This document shows, piece by piece, positions 1-8,963 of a stretch of 24,370 bases of DNA. This DNA is from a virus. The position numbers were made by a program, and so were the translations under genes. Location: IMG/VR virus record IMGVR_UViG_3300032240_000126, positions 1 through 24,370 of that record, one strand, 5' to 3'. Every line of letters begins with the position of its first letter. Positions within the stretch are counted from its first letter, which is position 1. Under the pieces are notes generated by a model that saw nothing but the letters and a program-made list of their open reading frames with translations, searched no databases and was not told the origin of the DNA.

Positions 1-951
1 ACATCCAGGACATGGTGAATATAAACTTGAAACGGATGCTGGTGTGTCGCAAGCATATTTTGTCTCATTTTGATAATATTTATATTGAGTAATAGCAGAA
101 CTTACATAACATGGAGAACCAGCTGTAGAACCTAAACTTGGTTGAGTATCACTTGTATATATTAAATCTCCACATGTTAATTTTGGATAACATGCTAACT
201 GACTTTGTTGTGTAAATTCTGTGGCAGTATTAGATGCATTTCCAGAATAACCATTTCCAGATGGACCAGTATATGGAATTATTTTAAATGCATATTGTGT
301 ATCAGCATTTAATCCAGTTACTGTTTTTGAACTTGTAGATCCAGAATAAGTACCATACCCAATCCAAGTAGATGTTCCAACTTCTCTATATTGAACTATT
401 TGAGATTCTGCATATTGAGATGGAGTCCATCCTAATGTTATTGATGATGGTGTACTAGATGTGGCTGCAAGATTTGTTATATTTCTAGGGGCTTGTATTG
501 TAGTAGTATCAGAAATAGATGATGACTCTTGTCCTCCTGAAGATATTGTTGTTACTTTAAATCTATATAGGTTTGCCACATTTGGAGTAATAGATGTGAG
601 TAAGTATGATTTGGTATTAAAACTTCCTAAAGGTGGATTTAATATAGTTCCAGTATTTATGTCACTCCAAGTACTTCCGCCATTTATAGATTTTTGAAAT
701 TTATATGTTGAACTATCATAATCAGACCAATGATAATTAGTTCCAATTAATGTTATATTATAGTATATATCAGTTTCTTGACTTATTTCAACTTGTTGAG
801 ATATTTCAGAGCCACTAGAAAAAAATAATCTCCAGTCTCCAGCTGATTTTATATATCCAAATTTAATATCTTGCCAGATAGAAGATGTTTTAATTTTAAT
901 TTGTTTAATAGTTGTAGACCATACACCATTTGTTTTAATTCTAGCAGACAT
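1..951 (-). CDS. Receptor-facing tail protein with FN3 domains and cysteine-rich end (partial)
   Basis: The frame starts at 951 (TAATG overlap with the upstream gene) and is open to the left edge, giving 317 residues. The first 44 residues carry a repeated step (SIWQDIKFGYIKSAGDWRLFF) like the 'W-x-x-I/V-K-x-x-Y-V/I-K' segments found at the N-terminus of phage tip proteins. FN3 domains follow at about 57-152 and 155-247 (GLNADTQYAFKIIPYTG in the second). After residue 250 cysteine becomes frequent: Cys254, 260, 281, 301, 314 and 317, with a CPGC at the edge. Other tail proteins here have almost none. The rest of the gene lies beyond the window, so the end domain may be a larger metal-binding or disulfide-stabilised tip. 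Function is inference. Confidence 0.85.
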   Translation of the reverse strand, partial: MSARIKTNGVWSTTIKQIKIKTSSIWQDIKFGYIKSAGDWRLFFSSGSEISQQVEISQETDIYYNITLIGTNYHWSDYDSSTYKFQKSINGGSTWSDINTGTILNPPLGSFNTKSYLLTSITPNVANLYRFKVTTISSGGQESSSISDTTTIQAPRNITNLAATSSTPSSITLGWTPSQYAESQIVQYREVGTSTWIGYGTYSGSTSSKTVTGLNADTQYAFKIIPYTGPSGNGYSGNASNTATEFTQQSQLACYPKLTCGDLIYTSDTQPSLGSTAGSPCYVSSAITQYKYYQNETKYACDTPASVSSLYSPCPGC

Positions 952-2789
952 TAGCTATATACCAATACTATGTCTCCATCACCAAAAATACTTGCTGAGG
1001 GTAGAGAGTCATACGCAGCAATTCTTCTAAATCCTGGATAGCCTGCTGGATAAGAAGTTGAAATAAATGGTTTAGTAAATGTTACAATTCCTTGTTCTAC
1101 TACTAAACCTTGTAATTCTCCATTTTCAATTCCGCTAAATATGGATGCTTTTCCATTACTTGCTACGGCAAATCCAGCAGAATTTCCACCTGTTGCTGTT
1201 ATTTGAAGTCCAGTTACTCCAAGTGTGTTTCCAGATGCTATTAGACCGCTTGTTGAACCTTCTGATTGAAATAATACTTGATCTAATGTTCCAGTTGATG
1301 TAATTAAAACTCCTGTTCCATTTTTAATATTTGAAAAACTTGATCCAGTAATATTAGATCCATTAATATTTCCAGATAATGTTAAATTTCCTTGACTAGA
1401 TGTTGATAAAGTAAATTTACCACTTGGTGCCCCTGATCCATTATAATGTGCAATTTGTGTAGGAGATAATGCTATATGATTAGAATCTGGGTCTCCTAGA
1501 ATAATTCTTGAATTACCACTATCTATTTGAAATGTACCTAAACTATTTTGTAATGAATTTCCATTCAATGACCAACCAGCAATTACTCCAGCTTTTGCTG
1601 TTAAGTATCCAGTTTTACTAACACTAAAATTAGCATTATCAAATAATGCATTTCCCAACCAAATTCCAGTTGCTGGTTCTGCTTTAAATATATCATCTAA
1701 AACACCTATAGAAAGATTTCCAGTAAATGTTCCTCCACCGTTTACAATCAAACTAGGCGTTGGACTTGATGTAAACTTTAATAATTCTTGACTTCCAGAT
1801 CCATATATTACAAATGGTGTAGTGGATCCTGATAACTCTACTCTTGCTCCACCACTAATTCCAGCAAGAATTTGTGCGTCTGCTGATAAGAATCCTGTTT
1901 TAATTTCGCTTGCAGGTAATTTATCAACTGTAACTGGGTTTCCAACTGCTGAAACTGGATGTCCATTTGCCGTATTATCAGCATTTACTGTATCAATTTT
2001 TACATAATATGGAACCCCATATTCCAATTTAATATTATCAGTTTTATTAATTACAGTTCCAACTCCTATTGAAACTTTATTTACACCATTAGCAAAATTT
2101 AATGTATGTACCCAATTATTATCACTTGGAGTAAAATCTGATGCTGTACCTATAAATACTTTTGCTCCTGCAAAACTTCCTGCTGAAAAATTTACAAATG
2201 TACCATCTCCATTATTTTTTTTACCATCCCATTCTACAATTACTGACGCAAGGCCTGCCGTTGCTTTAGGTGCTGATGGGTTTTCTGGACTTATGATTTC
2301 TTGTGTAACTGGTAATACTTTTACTGTTCTTGATAAACTCACTGGTGAAATTCCACCATAATTTGTAACTGCATACAGTGTTACTGCATATTGACCAGCA
2401 GCTGCAGCAATAGTTTGAGTACCAGCTGCTTTAAAACTTGCGGCAGGCTTTGTTGCATTAAACACTCCACCATCAATATAAATATCTACTCTATCAATAT
2501 TGGTAATTGGTTTTCCAGCTGAATCATTTCCATTCCAAGTTACACTAATAAATCCTTTTCCACCGACAAGGTCTGAGGTTGCTAAATTTGGTCTACCAGG
2601 AAGAGTTTCTCCTGGTGTTGTAATTAACTTAGTAGCACCCCATAATCCATAAGTACCATTTTTATATTTCCATCTAAATTGTAATGGATATGATTGATTT
2701 AAATCAAGATCAGTAATTGTAATAAGAAAATAATTTCCACTATCTACTGACATGGAAGTATCTTTTAACAGATCTTGATATTCTGCCAT
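951..2789 (-). CDS. Tail fibre / minor tail protein with FN3 domains and long beta-rich shaft
   Basis: The 612-residue product starts with FN3-like material: residues about 1-60 (end part with YPLQFRWKYKNGTYGLWG), 66-159 (ISVTWNGNDSAGKPIT, YAVTLYAVTNYGGISP) and 171-289 (ASVIVEWDGK, GVPYYVKIDTVNADNTANGH). Residues about 290-580 look like a trimeric shaft: short Gly/Asn/Ser-rich strands, with TGFLSADAQILAGI and TGYLTAKAGVIAGWSLNGN as repeated steps of the kind seen in J-type host specificity fibres. The last ~40 residues (GFRRIAAYDSLPSASIFGDG) probably end the trimer. It is a receptor-facing structure by context, but the receptor is unknown. The stop TAA shares its last base with the next ATG (TAATG). 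Confidence 0.78.
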   Translation of the reverse strand: MAEYQDLLKDTSMSVDSGNYFLITITDLDLNQSYPLQFRWKYKNGTYGLWGATKLITTPGETLPGRPNLATSDLVGGKGFISVTWNGNDSAGKPITNIDRVDIYIDGGVFNATKPAASFKAAGTQTIAAAAGQYAVTLYAVTNYGGISPVSLSRTVKVLPVTQEIISPENPSAPKATAGLASVIVEWDGKKNNGDGTFVNFSAGSFAGAKVFIGTASDFTPSDNNWVHTLNFANGVNKVSIGVGTVINKTDNIKLEYGVPYYVKIDTVNADNTANGHPVSAVGNPVTVDKLPASEIKTGFLSADAQILAGISGGARVELSGSTTPFVIYGSGSQELLKFTSSPTPSLIVNGGGTFTGNLSIGVLDDIFKAEPATGIWLGNALFDNANFSVSKTGYLTAKAGVIAGWSLNGNSLQNSLGTFQIDSGNSRIILGDPDSNHIALSPTQIAHYNGSGAPSGKFTLSTSSQGNLTLSGNINGSNITGSSFSNIKNGTGVLITSTGTLDQVLFQSEGSTSGLIASGNTLGVTGLQITATGGNSAGFAVASNGKASIFSGIENGELQGLVVEQGIVTFTKPFISTSYPAGYPGFRRIAAYDSLPSASIFGDGDIVLVYS

Positions 2790-2790
2790 G

Positions 2791-3861
2791 CTATAAATTC
2801 CAGTCTAAATCTAACTTGTATTCTATATCTAATGATCTACCAGCAATTTTTTTAATTCCATAAAAGTTTCCAGTACCTGAAATTGCGCCAGAATTATTTA
2901 CTGATAACGTAACTATATTTCCTACAATATTTGTAATTAAAGCATTTGTGCCAATTCCAGTTCCAGTAACTGGTTGTCCAATAAATAAATTATTAACTGA
3001 ATCTACTGTAATTGTATTTTGTCCAGATGTTCCAGATATTGATGTATTGTTAATAACTACTGATCTGGAGATTAATCCATAAATAGGATCAAAAGTATCT
3101 TCATCATTTATTCTTAATCCATCAAATCCAACATTTGTTATTGTGCCTGTAGATGGGACCAAAATAATTCCTATTTTAATAATTGCTGATTTATCTGGGG
3201 CTACTTGTGTTGCATTATTAAATACATCTGACATTAATATATCATTTGTAATTTTATGTCCTAATCCTGACGCAGGGATTATTGTGGTTTCAAAATACTC
3301 TGTATCTGTGCTATAGAATCTAATTTTAATGAATTGTAAATTATTATCATATTTATAATAGGCTAATCTTAAAGTATCATTGACGCTGTATCCAGAAAGA
3401 TTTAAAGATCCAATATTATAAAAATACTCATTAGAACTGCCATTATTAGATTGTAGTGTTAATGTACTTAATCCAATTCTAGGATTGCCTGTATTAAATC
3501 CAGCTCTGAATCCATCCTGATCTACCCAATTTATATAAGATTCAAAATCTGTAATGAACTTGCTATCAAATATATTAATAGATGATCTTAATGATGGATA
3601 TAATCCAATTTCATTAATGTATCCTTCAACATCTTGTGGAATTGTAGCTTTAAATATGACTGAGTGAGTAGAAGATCCTCCGCTAGATTGAATATCTGTA
3701 GAACCAAATAATACTGGTGTTCTATAAAATTCAAATCCTAATCTAGTATTATTTTCATTGGCTGAAGATGAATCTATTCCAATAGCTAAATCTTTATTTA
3801 AATTTGATGCATTACCTGCAATCACATTAGTTAAAAATCTTTTTCCAAATTTTGTTATCAT
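2791..3861 (-). CDS. Tail fibre/collar-type protein with CBM-like insert
   Basis: The 356-residue product begins MITKFGKRFLTNVIAGNASN and has KDLAIGIDSSS and INEIGLYPS (residues 24-90), reminiscent of the N-terminal part of tail-collar/fibre base domains. Its end, FYGIKKIAGRSLDIEYKLDL (about 333-352), looks like the closing strands of the same fold. Two other units lie between: about 100-255, a carbohydrate-binding-module-like beta sandwich (FESYINWVDQDGFRAGF, FIKIRFYSTDTEYFETTIIP, VGFDGLRINDED), and about 272-332, a short beta unit (SGTSGQNTITVDSV, then FIGQPVTGTGIGTNALITNI) seen singly or repeated in adhesins. It probably helps host contact. The next gene starts one base after its stop. Assignment is by visible pattern only. 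Confidence 0.68.
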   Translation of the reverse strand: MITKFGKRFLTNVIAGNASNLNKDLAIGIDSSSANENNTRLGFEFYRTPVLFGSTDIQSSGGSSTHSVIFKATIPQDVEGYINEIGLYPSLRSSINIFDSKFITDFESYINWVDQDGFRAGFNTGNPRIGLSTLTLQSNNGSSNEYFYNIGSLNLSGYSVNDTLRLAYYKYDNNLQFIKIRFYSTDTEYFETTIIPASGLGHKITNDILMSDVFNNATQVAPDKSAIIKIGIILVPSTGTITNVGFDGLRINDEDTFDPIYGLISRSVVINNTSISGTSGQNTITVDSVNNLFIGQPVTGTGIGTNALITNIVGNIVTLSVNNSGAISGTGNFYGIKKIAGRSLDIEYKLDLDWNL

Positions 3862-3871
3862 GATTCTCCTA

Positions 3872-4678
3872 TTAAATTGGTGTAGAGTAAGATGAATAAT
3901 ATGTATTACTATCTGTACCCACTACCTTTGTTCTTACTCTTAGCCATCTTGCTGCAGAAGTTGATGAAGTGTCCCCATCTTTAGAGCTTACTCGATATTG
4001 CTTAGTTACTCCATTAATTCCAATAGGCAATCCAGTTGATGTACTATAATCTTCCATTCCATTGCTTAATGTAGATGCATTTGATGAACTAGAAGAACTT
4101 ATTATCCATTCATATGATACCGACTTGTAAGACCCAAGTCCAGTTACGTTATCCCATCCCCATGATATTGTTGTACCATCTCGTTTAAATACTACCTCTG
4201 GAGTTCCTGGGGCAGGTGTAACAAATTGTGCAGATTGATTTGCTCCAAGTGTATCTACCTTAACAATAACAGTATTTGGATTAAATATTCTAGTGTCTAC
4301 AGATTCAACACCAGATGGATTTTTACTTGAATTTTTAATTTTAATAATTGCTCTTACTTTTTGTAATTTACTTGTAGTATCGTAATATGGCTCAAAATTA
4401 ATACTTTGTATATCTGTTAACTGTGGGACATCTAATAAGTTATCAAATGTTGGAAGAATAGTATTCACATTTCCATCATTGGTTGTATATGTAGTAGATG
4501 CTGCTGCTTGTCCATATGGGTTAGTTGTTAAATAAGCATCATAATTAATTGAATCACCTTTAATAGCAATATATGCACTTGGATACATATGTAGTGCATC
4601 TGGGTGTTCTTTATTTAAAGCAATAATTTGACCTCTGGTAAGGTTGCTATAATCTATTCTTGGTTTATCGTTTGCCAT
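3872..4678 (-). CDS. Minor tail protein with C-terminal FN3-like domain
   Basis: The 268-residue protein is coded 23 nt after the hub-like gene. Residues 1-155 are not recognised; they contain a LTRGQIIALNKEHPDALHMY stretch and a beta-rich IQSINFEPYYDTTSKLQKVR segment, which may be a short tip-adapter domain. Residues about 155-268 resemble an FN3 domain: PGTPEVVFKRDGTTISWGWD at its start and SYEWIISSSSSSN, then ARWLRVRTKVVG near its end. A poly-Ser patch (about 193-198) lies in a loop. Such proteins lie in tail-tip clusters and are usually virion components that decorate the tip or hold fibres. Function is inferred from position and domain type only. Confidence 0.66.
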   Translation of the reverse strand: MANDKPRIDYSNLTRGQIIALNKEHPDALHMYPSAYIAIKGDSINYDAYLTTNPYGQAAASTTYTTNDGNVNTILPTFDNLLDVPQLTDIQSINFEPYYDTTSKLQKVRAIIKIKNSSKNPSGVESVDTRIFNPNTVIVKVDTLGANQSAQFVTPAPGTPEVVFKRDGTTISWGWDNVTGLGSYKSVSYEWIISSSSSSNASTLSNGMEDYSTSTGLPIGINGVTKQYRVSSKDGDTSSTSAARWLRVRTKVVGTDSNTYYSSYSTPI

Positions 4679-4701
4679 ATTTTTAATTATACCATTTTAA
4701 G

Positions 4702-6432
4702 CTATAGGGCTCTGCAGGTAATGCTAGTCTCCAATCCTTGAGAAAATGAATGTTTGACTGCAGTAACTATAAAATTTTCTGTTCCATTAAGTCCTTGATA
4801 AGGATAATTTATTGATACCATATCTCCTACAGAAATTAATGGATTTCCAAATATTGACATTTCTACAAGTTTACCCTTATTAACAACATTAGCTTTAATC
4901 CAATTTGCTAAAGATTTAACATCAGATTCATTTTGTAACCATGTAGACCCAAATAATACTGGCTCTTTTGTATTAAATGTATTGGCAGAATCAGTTGTAT
5001 ATACCAATTGTCCAGAAGATCCAAGAGTATTTCCATATATATAAAGACTTGCCTCCATGCCATTTGATAAAGGAATTGTTGTTGAGGTATTATTTAATAC
5101 AAATATTTCTGCTCCAAAATTAGATATTTTTTGACCAAGAACATTTGCATATTTATTTACACCAGTACTCCATTTAATTGGATATCCTGGCCTTGTATCA
5201 AACTTAACATCTTGTCTATATATTTCTCTAACAACAGTACCAAACTCATCTAATCCAGTTTCTTTTAAATTATTAGAAGAAATTTCATCATCCTTATACT
5301 GACCAGTATATGCAAGATCTCCATATGTTGTATTTATTAAATCATTGCTAAATTGACCTTGATAAAAATTTAAATTTAATAATTCATTGTATTGAAATTC
5401 TGTTAATGATTTACCATATGCATAATCAAATGATACGGTTCCACGCATACATAATAATGCAACTCTACTTGTTGGGGTAAGAATAGCTGTCTGATCCATA
5501 GTCTCAGTTACTTTATTACTTTTATATGTAGTATCTACATAACTAATTTTATATCCATTAATATAAGCATCTATATAAACTGATTTTGTTTTTACCTTTA
5601 CTTTAATATCAACGTTGTATATTCTACCGCCATAAATACCTTCAATTGTTGATTCTGTTCTAGTACCTACTTCTTTTAATGTTATTATTTTATTTCCAAC
5701 AAATTTTACAATTCTTACAGCTTTTTGATCAAATGTAGAAATTGAACTAGTACTTTCTAAAATAACATAATATCCAGTTGTTCCAGTAGAATTAACAAAA
5801 AATCCAAACCCACCAGATTGTGCCGTATTATCTAAACTATTATCCATTAAAATACTTGTTCCAAAAGAATAGTATCCTGCATTTGCATAATTGTCACCAT
5901 TAATTTTTGATACATCTGTAGCAGGAATTACTGTAATTGCTGGAAATACTTTATGAGCTACAGCAAGTTTTTTATTTTTATAGTCATCTTCTGATACTGA
6001 TAAATTTACATATGATTTACTTGCTTTAAATGTAGTAGGTGTAGTTGAAAATGGTTTTAGATTTGCCCCGTCTACTGGCATGGGAGTTGCTTCGGAATAA
6101 GCTGTATTTCCTGAATCTAAATTTAAATATGCAGTTGCAAAAAAATAATAAGTATCTCCAGGAACTAAACCTGTTATTGTAAGAGTTTCGGATGGACCAT
6201 AATTCCTTACTATTGTTTGAAAATTAATATCTGGGACATATACTCCAGATTCATCAAATATAAGCTTATGAGCTCTTACCTTATATGATGTAGGAGTTAC
6301 AGTAAAACTTGTTTTATCTATATTTATTGTAACTGATGTTGAAGATGTTATTTCAACCCCAAGGGCTTTAGATATAGTAAGTGATGATACTGTTTGTCCA
6401 GCACTATCAAGAATTCCAGAATCTCTAGGCAT
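4702..6432 (-). CDS. Minor tail protein: FN3, lectin-like domain and hub C-terminal domain
   Basis: The 576-residue product has at least three parts. Residues about 25-125 look like a fibronectin type III domain (SYKVRAHKLIF, SETLTITGLVPGDTYYFFATAYL). Residues about 180-345 look like a LamG/concanavalin-type beta sandwich, which in such proteins binds sugars (GGFGFFVNSTGTTGYYVILE, VYIDAYINGYKISYVDT, RVALLCMRGTVSFDYAYGKS). The last ~90 residues (about 490-576: DVKSLANWIKANVVNKGKLV, FGNPLISVGDMVSINYP, FIVTAVKHSFSQGLETSITC) match the terminal domain of siphophage hubs. Such a domain normally ends a single hub protein. Here it is separated by domain insertion or gene split from the upstream hub part. 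The start overlaps that gene by 8 nt. Confidence 0.74.
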   Translation of the reverse strand: MPRDSGILDSAGQTVSSLTISKALGVEITSSTSVTINIDKTSFTVTPTSYKVRAHKLIFDESGVYVPDINFQTIVRNYGPSETLTITGLVPGDTYYFFATAYLNLDSGNTAYSEATPMPVDGANLKPFSTTPTTFKASKSYVNLSVSEDDYKNKKLAVAHKVFPAITVIPATDVSKINGDNYANAGYYSFGTSILMDNSLDNTAQSGGFGFFVNSTGTTGYYVILESTSSISTFDQKAVRIVKFVGNKIITLKEVGTRTESTIEGIYGGRIYNVDIKVKVKTKSVYIDAYINGYKISYVDTTYKSNKVTETMDQTAILTPTSRVALLCMRGTVSFDYAYGKSLTEFQYNELLNLNFYQGQFSNDLINTTYGDLAYTGQYKDDEISSNNLKETGLDEFGTVVREIYRQDVKFDTRPGYPIKWSTGVNKYANVLGQKISNFGAEIFVLNNTSTTIPLSNGMEASLYIYGNTLGSSGQLVYTTDSANTFNTKEPVLFGSTWLQNESDVKSLANWIKANVVNKGKLVEMSIFGNPLISVGDMVSINYPYQGLNGTENFIVTAVKHSFSQGLETSITCRAL

Positions 6433-8482
6433 TTTTAGTAATCATTACTCCTGTCCATGGATATTTAGAAGTTGGTGCACCACTAGAATAATGAGTAGCA
6501 GCCTTAGTTCCTAATGCTCCTCTAGTCTTAACTCTATATACTCCGTTTGGTTTTAAATAAGTATCTGAACCATCTGAGTTAATTGATTGTTTACAAAAAT
6601 TTCTATATTTACCCAAATCATTTGAGTTTTCAATCCAAAGATTAATAAAATTTATTCCATTATCTAAAACAGTTCCTTTAAGAACATCTGTTACTTGTGT
6701 ATTAGTTGGATTTCTTGGTACATATTGATATCCTATTGCATCGAATTCAATAATTTCTGAATCTATTAGGAAATATCCATTGAAATTAAATCCAGTTTGA
6801 AATCTACTATATTTATCTGGAGTTTGTAGGTCTAATACAACTTTATCGTTTGTAGGACTTAATTCATCTTTTAATCCGCCAGCTATTAAAAATGAAGTTG
6901 GTGCTTGCCATAATGGGCCAGAAGATCCTAAATAATTAGATGATATAGGTGTAGACCAAGTTACTCTTACTTCATTTGCAGATGCTATATCTTTTTGACT
7001 AAAGTCTATTATGTTTGCTAGCCTATTGGTATCATTATCTTTATCATAATAAAAATTCCAATTTTTTGATCTACTTGCATACATATAATTTCTACTATAA
7101 AATTGTAAAATATTGTTTTCATCAACAACTGCATTCATTTGAATATCTCTACATAATTCTTGTAAGCTTTCCCATATTGTTTTAGAGCCATCAGTCCAAA
7201 AATAATTAATTAATGGTATTGAAGAATCTGTATCTGATGTGAGATTAAATGCATAATTTGTGAATCCTACAGAATCTAATAATCTTCTAATAATAGCGGT
7301 CACTGGATAGAATTCGCATAACATATCGGGTGCTGTAGTATCCATTAAATATTTAGAACTATCTAATGCTGTAATGGATGCATCACCATAATCACCTATA
7401 GACCAACTATCTATATAATAATGTCCTTGTAAAACTTTATCATATTTTTTAGATCCTTCTGTAATTGCGCCATTTGAATGATATATTTTAAAATATGGAT
7501 ATAGTTTTGCAAATTTAATTATATAATTAATTGAGTTAGACAATATATCAGTTCTTTTATATGATTTATATTGCAATGATGATTCATTATATTTTGATAA
7601 ATTTAAAATTAAAGACTGAGATACTATTTTACCTACTGGTAATATATCTTCTGAACTAGACGATGACTCTTTAGATATATCAAAAGATACAATATCTGGT
7701 GATATATCTTTAATCCATTTTGCAGATATTTCAATTACTCCAATTATTTTTGTAGCGCCTGCACTTGGTGTAGTCAATGTAATTGATTTAATTGATATTG
7801 GGTCTGGATATATTATTGGTTCTGACGGTTCTGCTACAGACCACGATGTTCCATTATAGTAAAGATTTACAATTCCATCTGATGGGGTTGATAATGCGTC
7901 TGCTACAATAACATTAGTATTATCTGATTTTGTAATTGAAACTGTGTAGGTTGACGGAAGGCTATGTGTTTTTTCAAATTTAACAACAATTTTATTTGTT
8001 AATGCATAAAGATTACCTGATGTTGCATAATTAATTTTAACATTTACTCCAGTATTTTTTGGAGTAAGCCAGTATTTATAAAAATTATCTGCTCCTGGGT
8101 AATATATTCTAGGTTGATTTGTTGGATACGATACAGATCTTGCAGGAGAAAATGATTTTGGTAAAGTGTCTCCAGTAACCATAACATAATATTTTACTCC
8201 TGGCATTGTTGGTCTAAAAGGTTTAATTAAAGAATCAATAGGGAATAATTTTTTATATGGATTTGGTCTTTCTGGTGGCCAACCAGGTTGTGTAACTGTT
8301 GTATTACCACTTGTTACAGTTTGTAATATTTGATCAGTATAAGCTGAATCTGCAATATTATTTTCTGCATATACTGCATCGATCATTTCATTCATATTAT
8401 ATTCGATATAGCATCCAGTACCAATTTCTACATTAGTATTTTTATAAAATATATCTTTTAAATTATCGGATGCTGAAATCAT
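6425..8482 (-). CDS. Baseplate hub / tail-associated protein, N-terminal half of a split hub
   Basis: The 685-residue product begins the tail-tip operon. Residues about 230-280 and 340-500 contain stretches expected of Tal/gp44-type hubs: KWIKDISPDIVSFDIS and GKIVSQSLILNLSKYN, YYIDSWSIGDYGDASITALD, and IWESLQELCRDIQMNAVVDE followed by NNILQFYSRNY (a hub domain with a Trp-Glu-Ser-Leu helix next to a beta pair). Residues about 75-260 look like an insert, probably beta-rich and containing a proline-rich stretch near 60-85 (PGWPPERPNPYKKLFP). The protein lacks the typical hub C-terminal domain; that domain is found at the end of the next gene, which overlaps this one by 8 nt. Acting together they would form the trimeric tip. 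No peptidase or lysozyme motif is visible. Confidence 0.7.
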   Translation of the reverse strand: MISASDNLKDIFYKNTNVEIGTGCYIEYNMNEMIDAVYAENNIADSAYTDQILQTVTSGNTTVTQPGWPPERPNPYKKLFPIDSLIKPFRPTMPGVKYYVMVTGDTLPKSFSPARSVSYPTNQPRIYYPGADNFYKYWLTPKNTGVNVKINYATSGNLYALTNKIVVKFEKTHSLPSTYTVSITKSDNTNVIVADALSTPSDGIVNLYYNGTSWSVAEPSEPIIYPDPISIKSITLTTPSAGATKIIGVIEISAKWIKDISPDIVSFDISKESSSSSEDILPVGKIVSQSLILNLSKYNESSLQYKSYKRTDILSNSINYIIKFAKLYPYFKIYHSNGAITEGSKKYDKVLQGHYYIDSWSIGDYGDASITALDSSKYLMDTTAPDMLCEFYPVTAIIRRLLDSVGFTNYAFNLTSDTDSSIPLINYFWTDGSKTIWESLQELCRDIQMNAVVDENNILQFYSRNYMYASRSKNWNFYYDKDNDTNRLANIIDFSQKDIASANEVRVTWSTPISSNYLGSSGPLWQAPTSFLIAGGLKDELSPTNDKVVLDLQTPDKYSRFQTGFNFNGYFLIDSEIIEFDAIGYQYVPRNPTNTQVTDVLKGTVLDNGINFINLWIENSNDLGKYRNFCKQSINSDGSDTYLKPNGVYRVKTRGALGTKAATHYSSGAPTSKYPWTGVMITKNA

Positions 8483-8483
8483 T

Positions 8484-8963
8484 TTAAACCTCTACCAGGG
8501 TCATTGATACATTCCAAAAAGGTTGTATGCCTCGTTTCAATACTGTAAAATTACAACTACCAAATACTACTGTATAATCTTCATATTTACCAGAAATATT
8601 TTCTTGATTAGTTCCATCCTTAGCTAAATTAACTCTAATATTAAATGATCCTTTACCTGATGTACTTGCATAAAAAGATCTTAAATCTTCTGCTCCCCAT
8701 GCTCCATCAACTGTTAAAGTTCTATATGAAGGAAGCATATCCCAAGATAAACTAAATGTTTTTTTATCGGCAATAAAATATTTTCTTAATGTTCCATTAC
8801 TCATTCTTTGTTGTTTTTCAATACGTTCAGTAGATATATCAAATTGAGATCTATTATGTTCAGTAATTTTATTATACTTTAATGTTCCATCTCCACCATT
8901 TGTTGTTAAATCATATCCTTGAATTTGAAGAATAGATCCTCTAGGCATTGTTACAGTTGTCAT
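8484..8963 (-). CDS. Distal tail protein (Dit-like) / tail-tip minor protein
   Basis: The 159-residue protein follows the tape measure, where the distal tail protein lies. Dit forms the hexameric hub ring that joins the tube to the baseplate. The opening MTTVTMPRGSILQIQGYDLT, an aromatic beta region (KTFSLSWDMLPSYRTLT) and the end (DYTVVFGSCNFTVLKRGIQP, then FWNVSMTLVEV) are of the kind seen in small minor tail proteins here, in which the last strand resembles tube-type beta sheets. It is shorter than typical Dit proteins (about 250 residues), so it may be only the ring domain. Its ATG overlaps the tape measure stop (ATGA) with GGAGAA upstream. The next gene begins one base after its stop. 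Confidence 0.72.
   Translation of the reverse strand: MTTVTMPRGSILQIQGYDLTTNGGDGTLKYNKITEHNRSQFDISTERIEKQQRMSNGTLRKYFIADKKTFSLSWDMLPSYRTLTVDGAWGAEDLRSFYASTSGKGSFNIRVNLAKDGTNQENISGKYEDYTVVFGSCNFTVLKRGIQPFWNVSMTLVEV

Noticed and set aside
461-697. Plus-strand open frame of 78 residues opposite the leftmost tail gene
   Set aside because: The minus strand carries a complete FN3-domain frame through this stretch; the plus frame has no SD or recognisable product.
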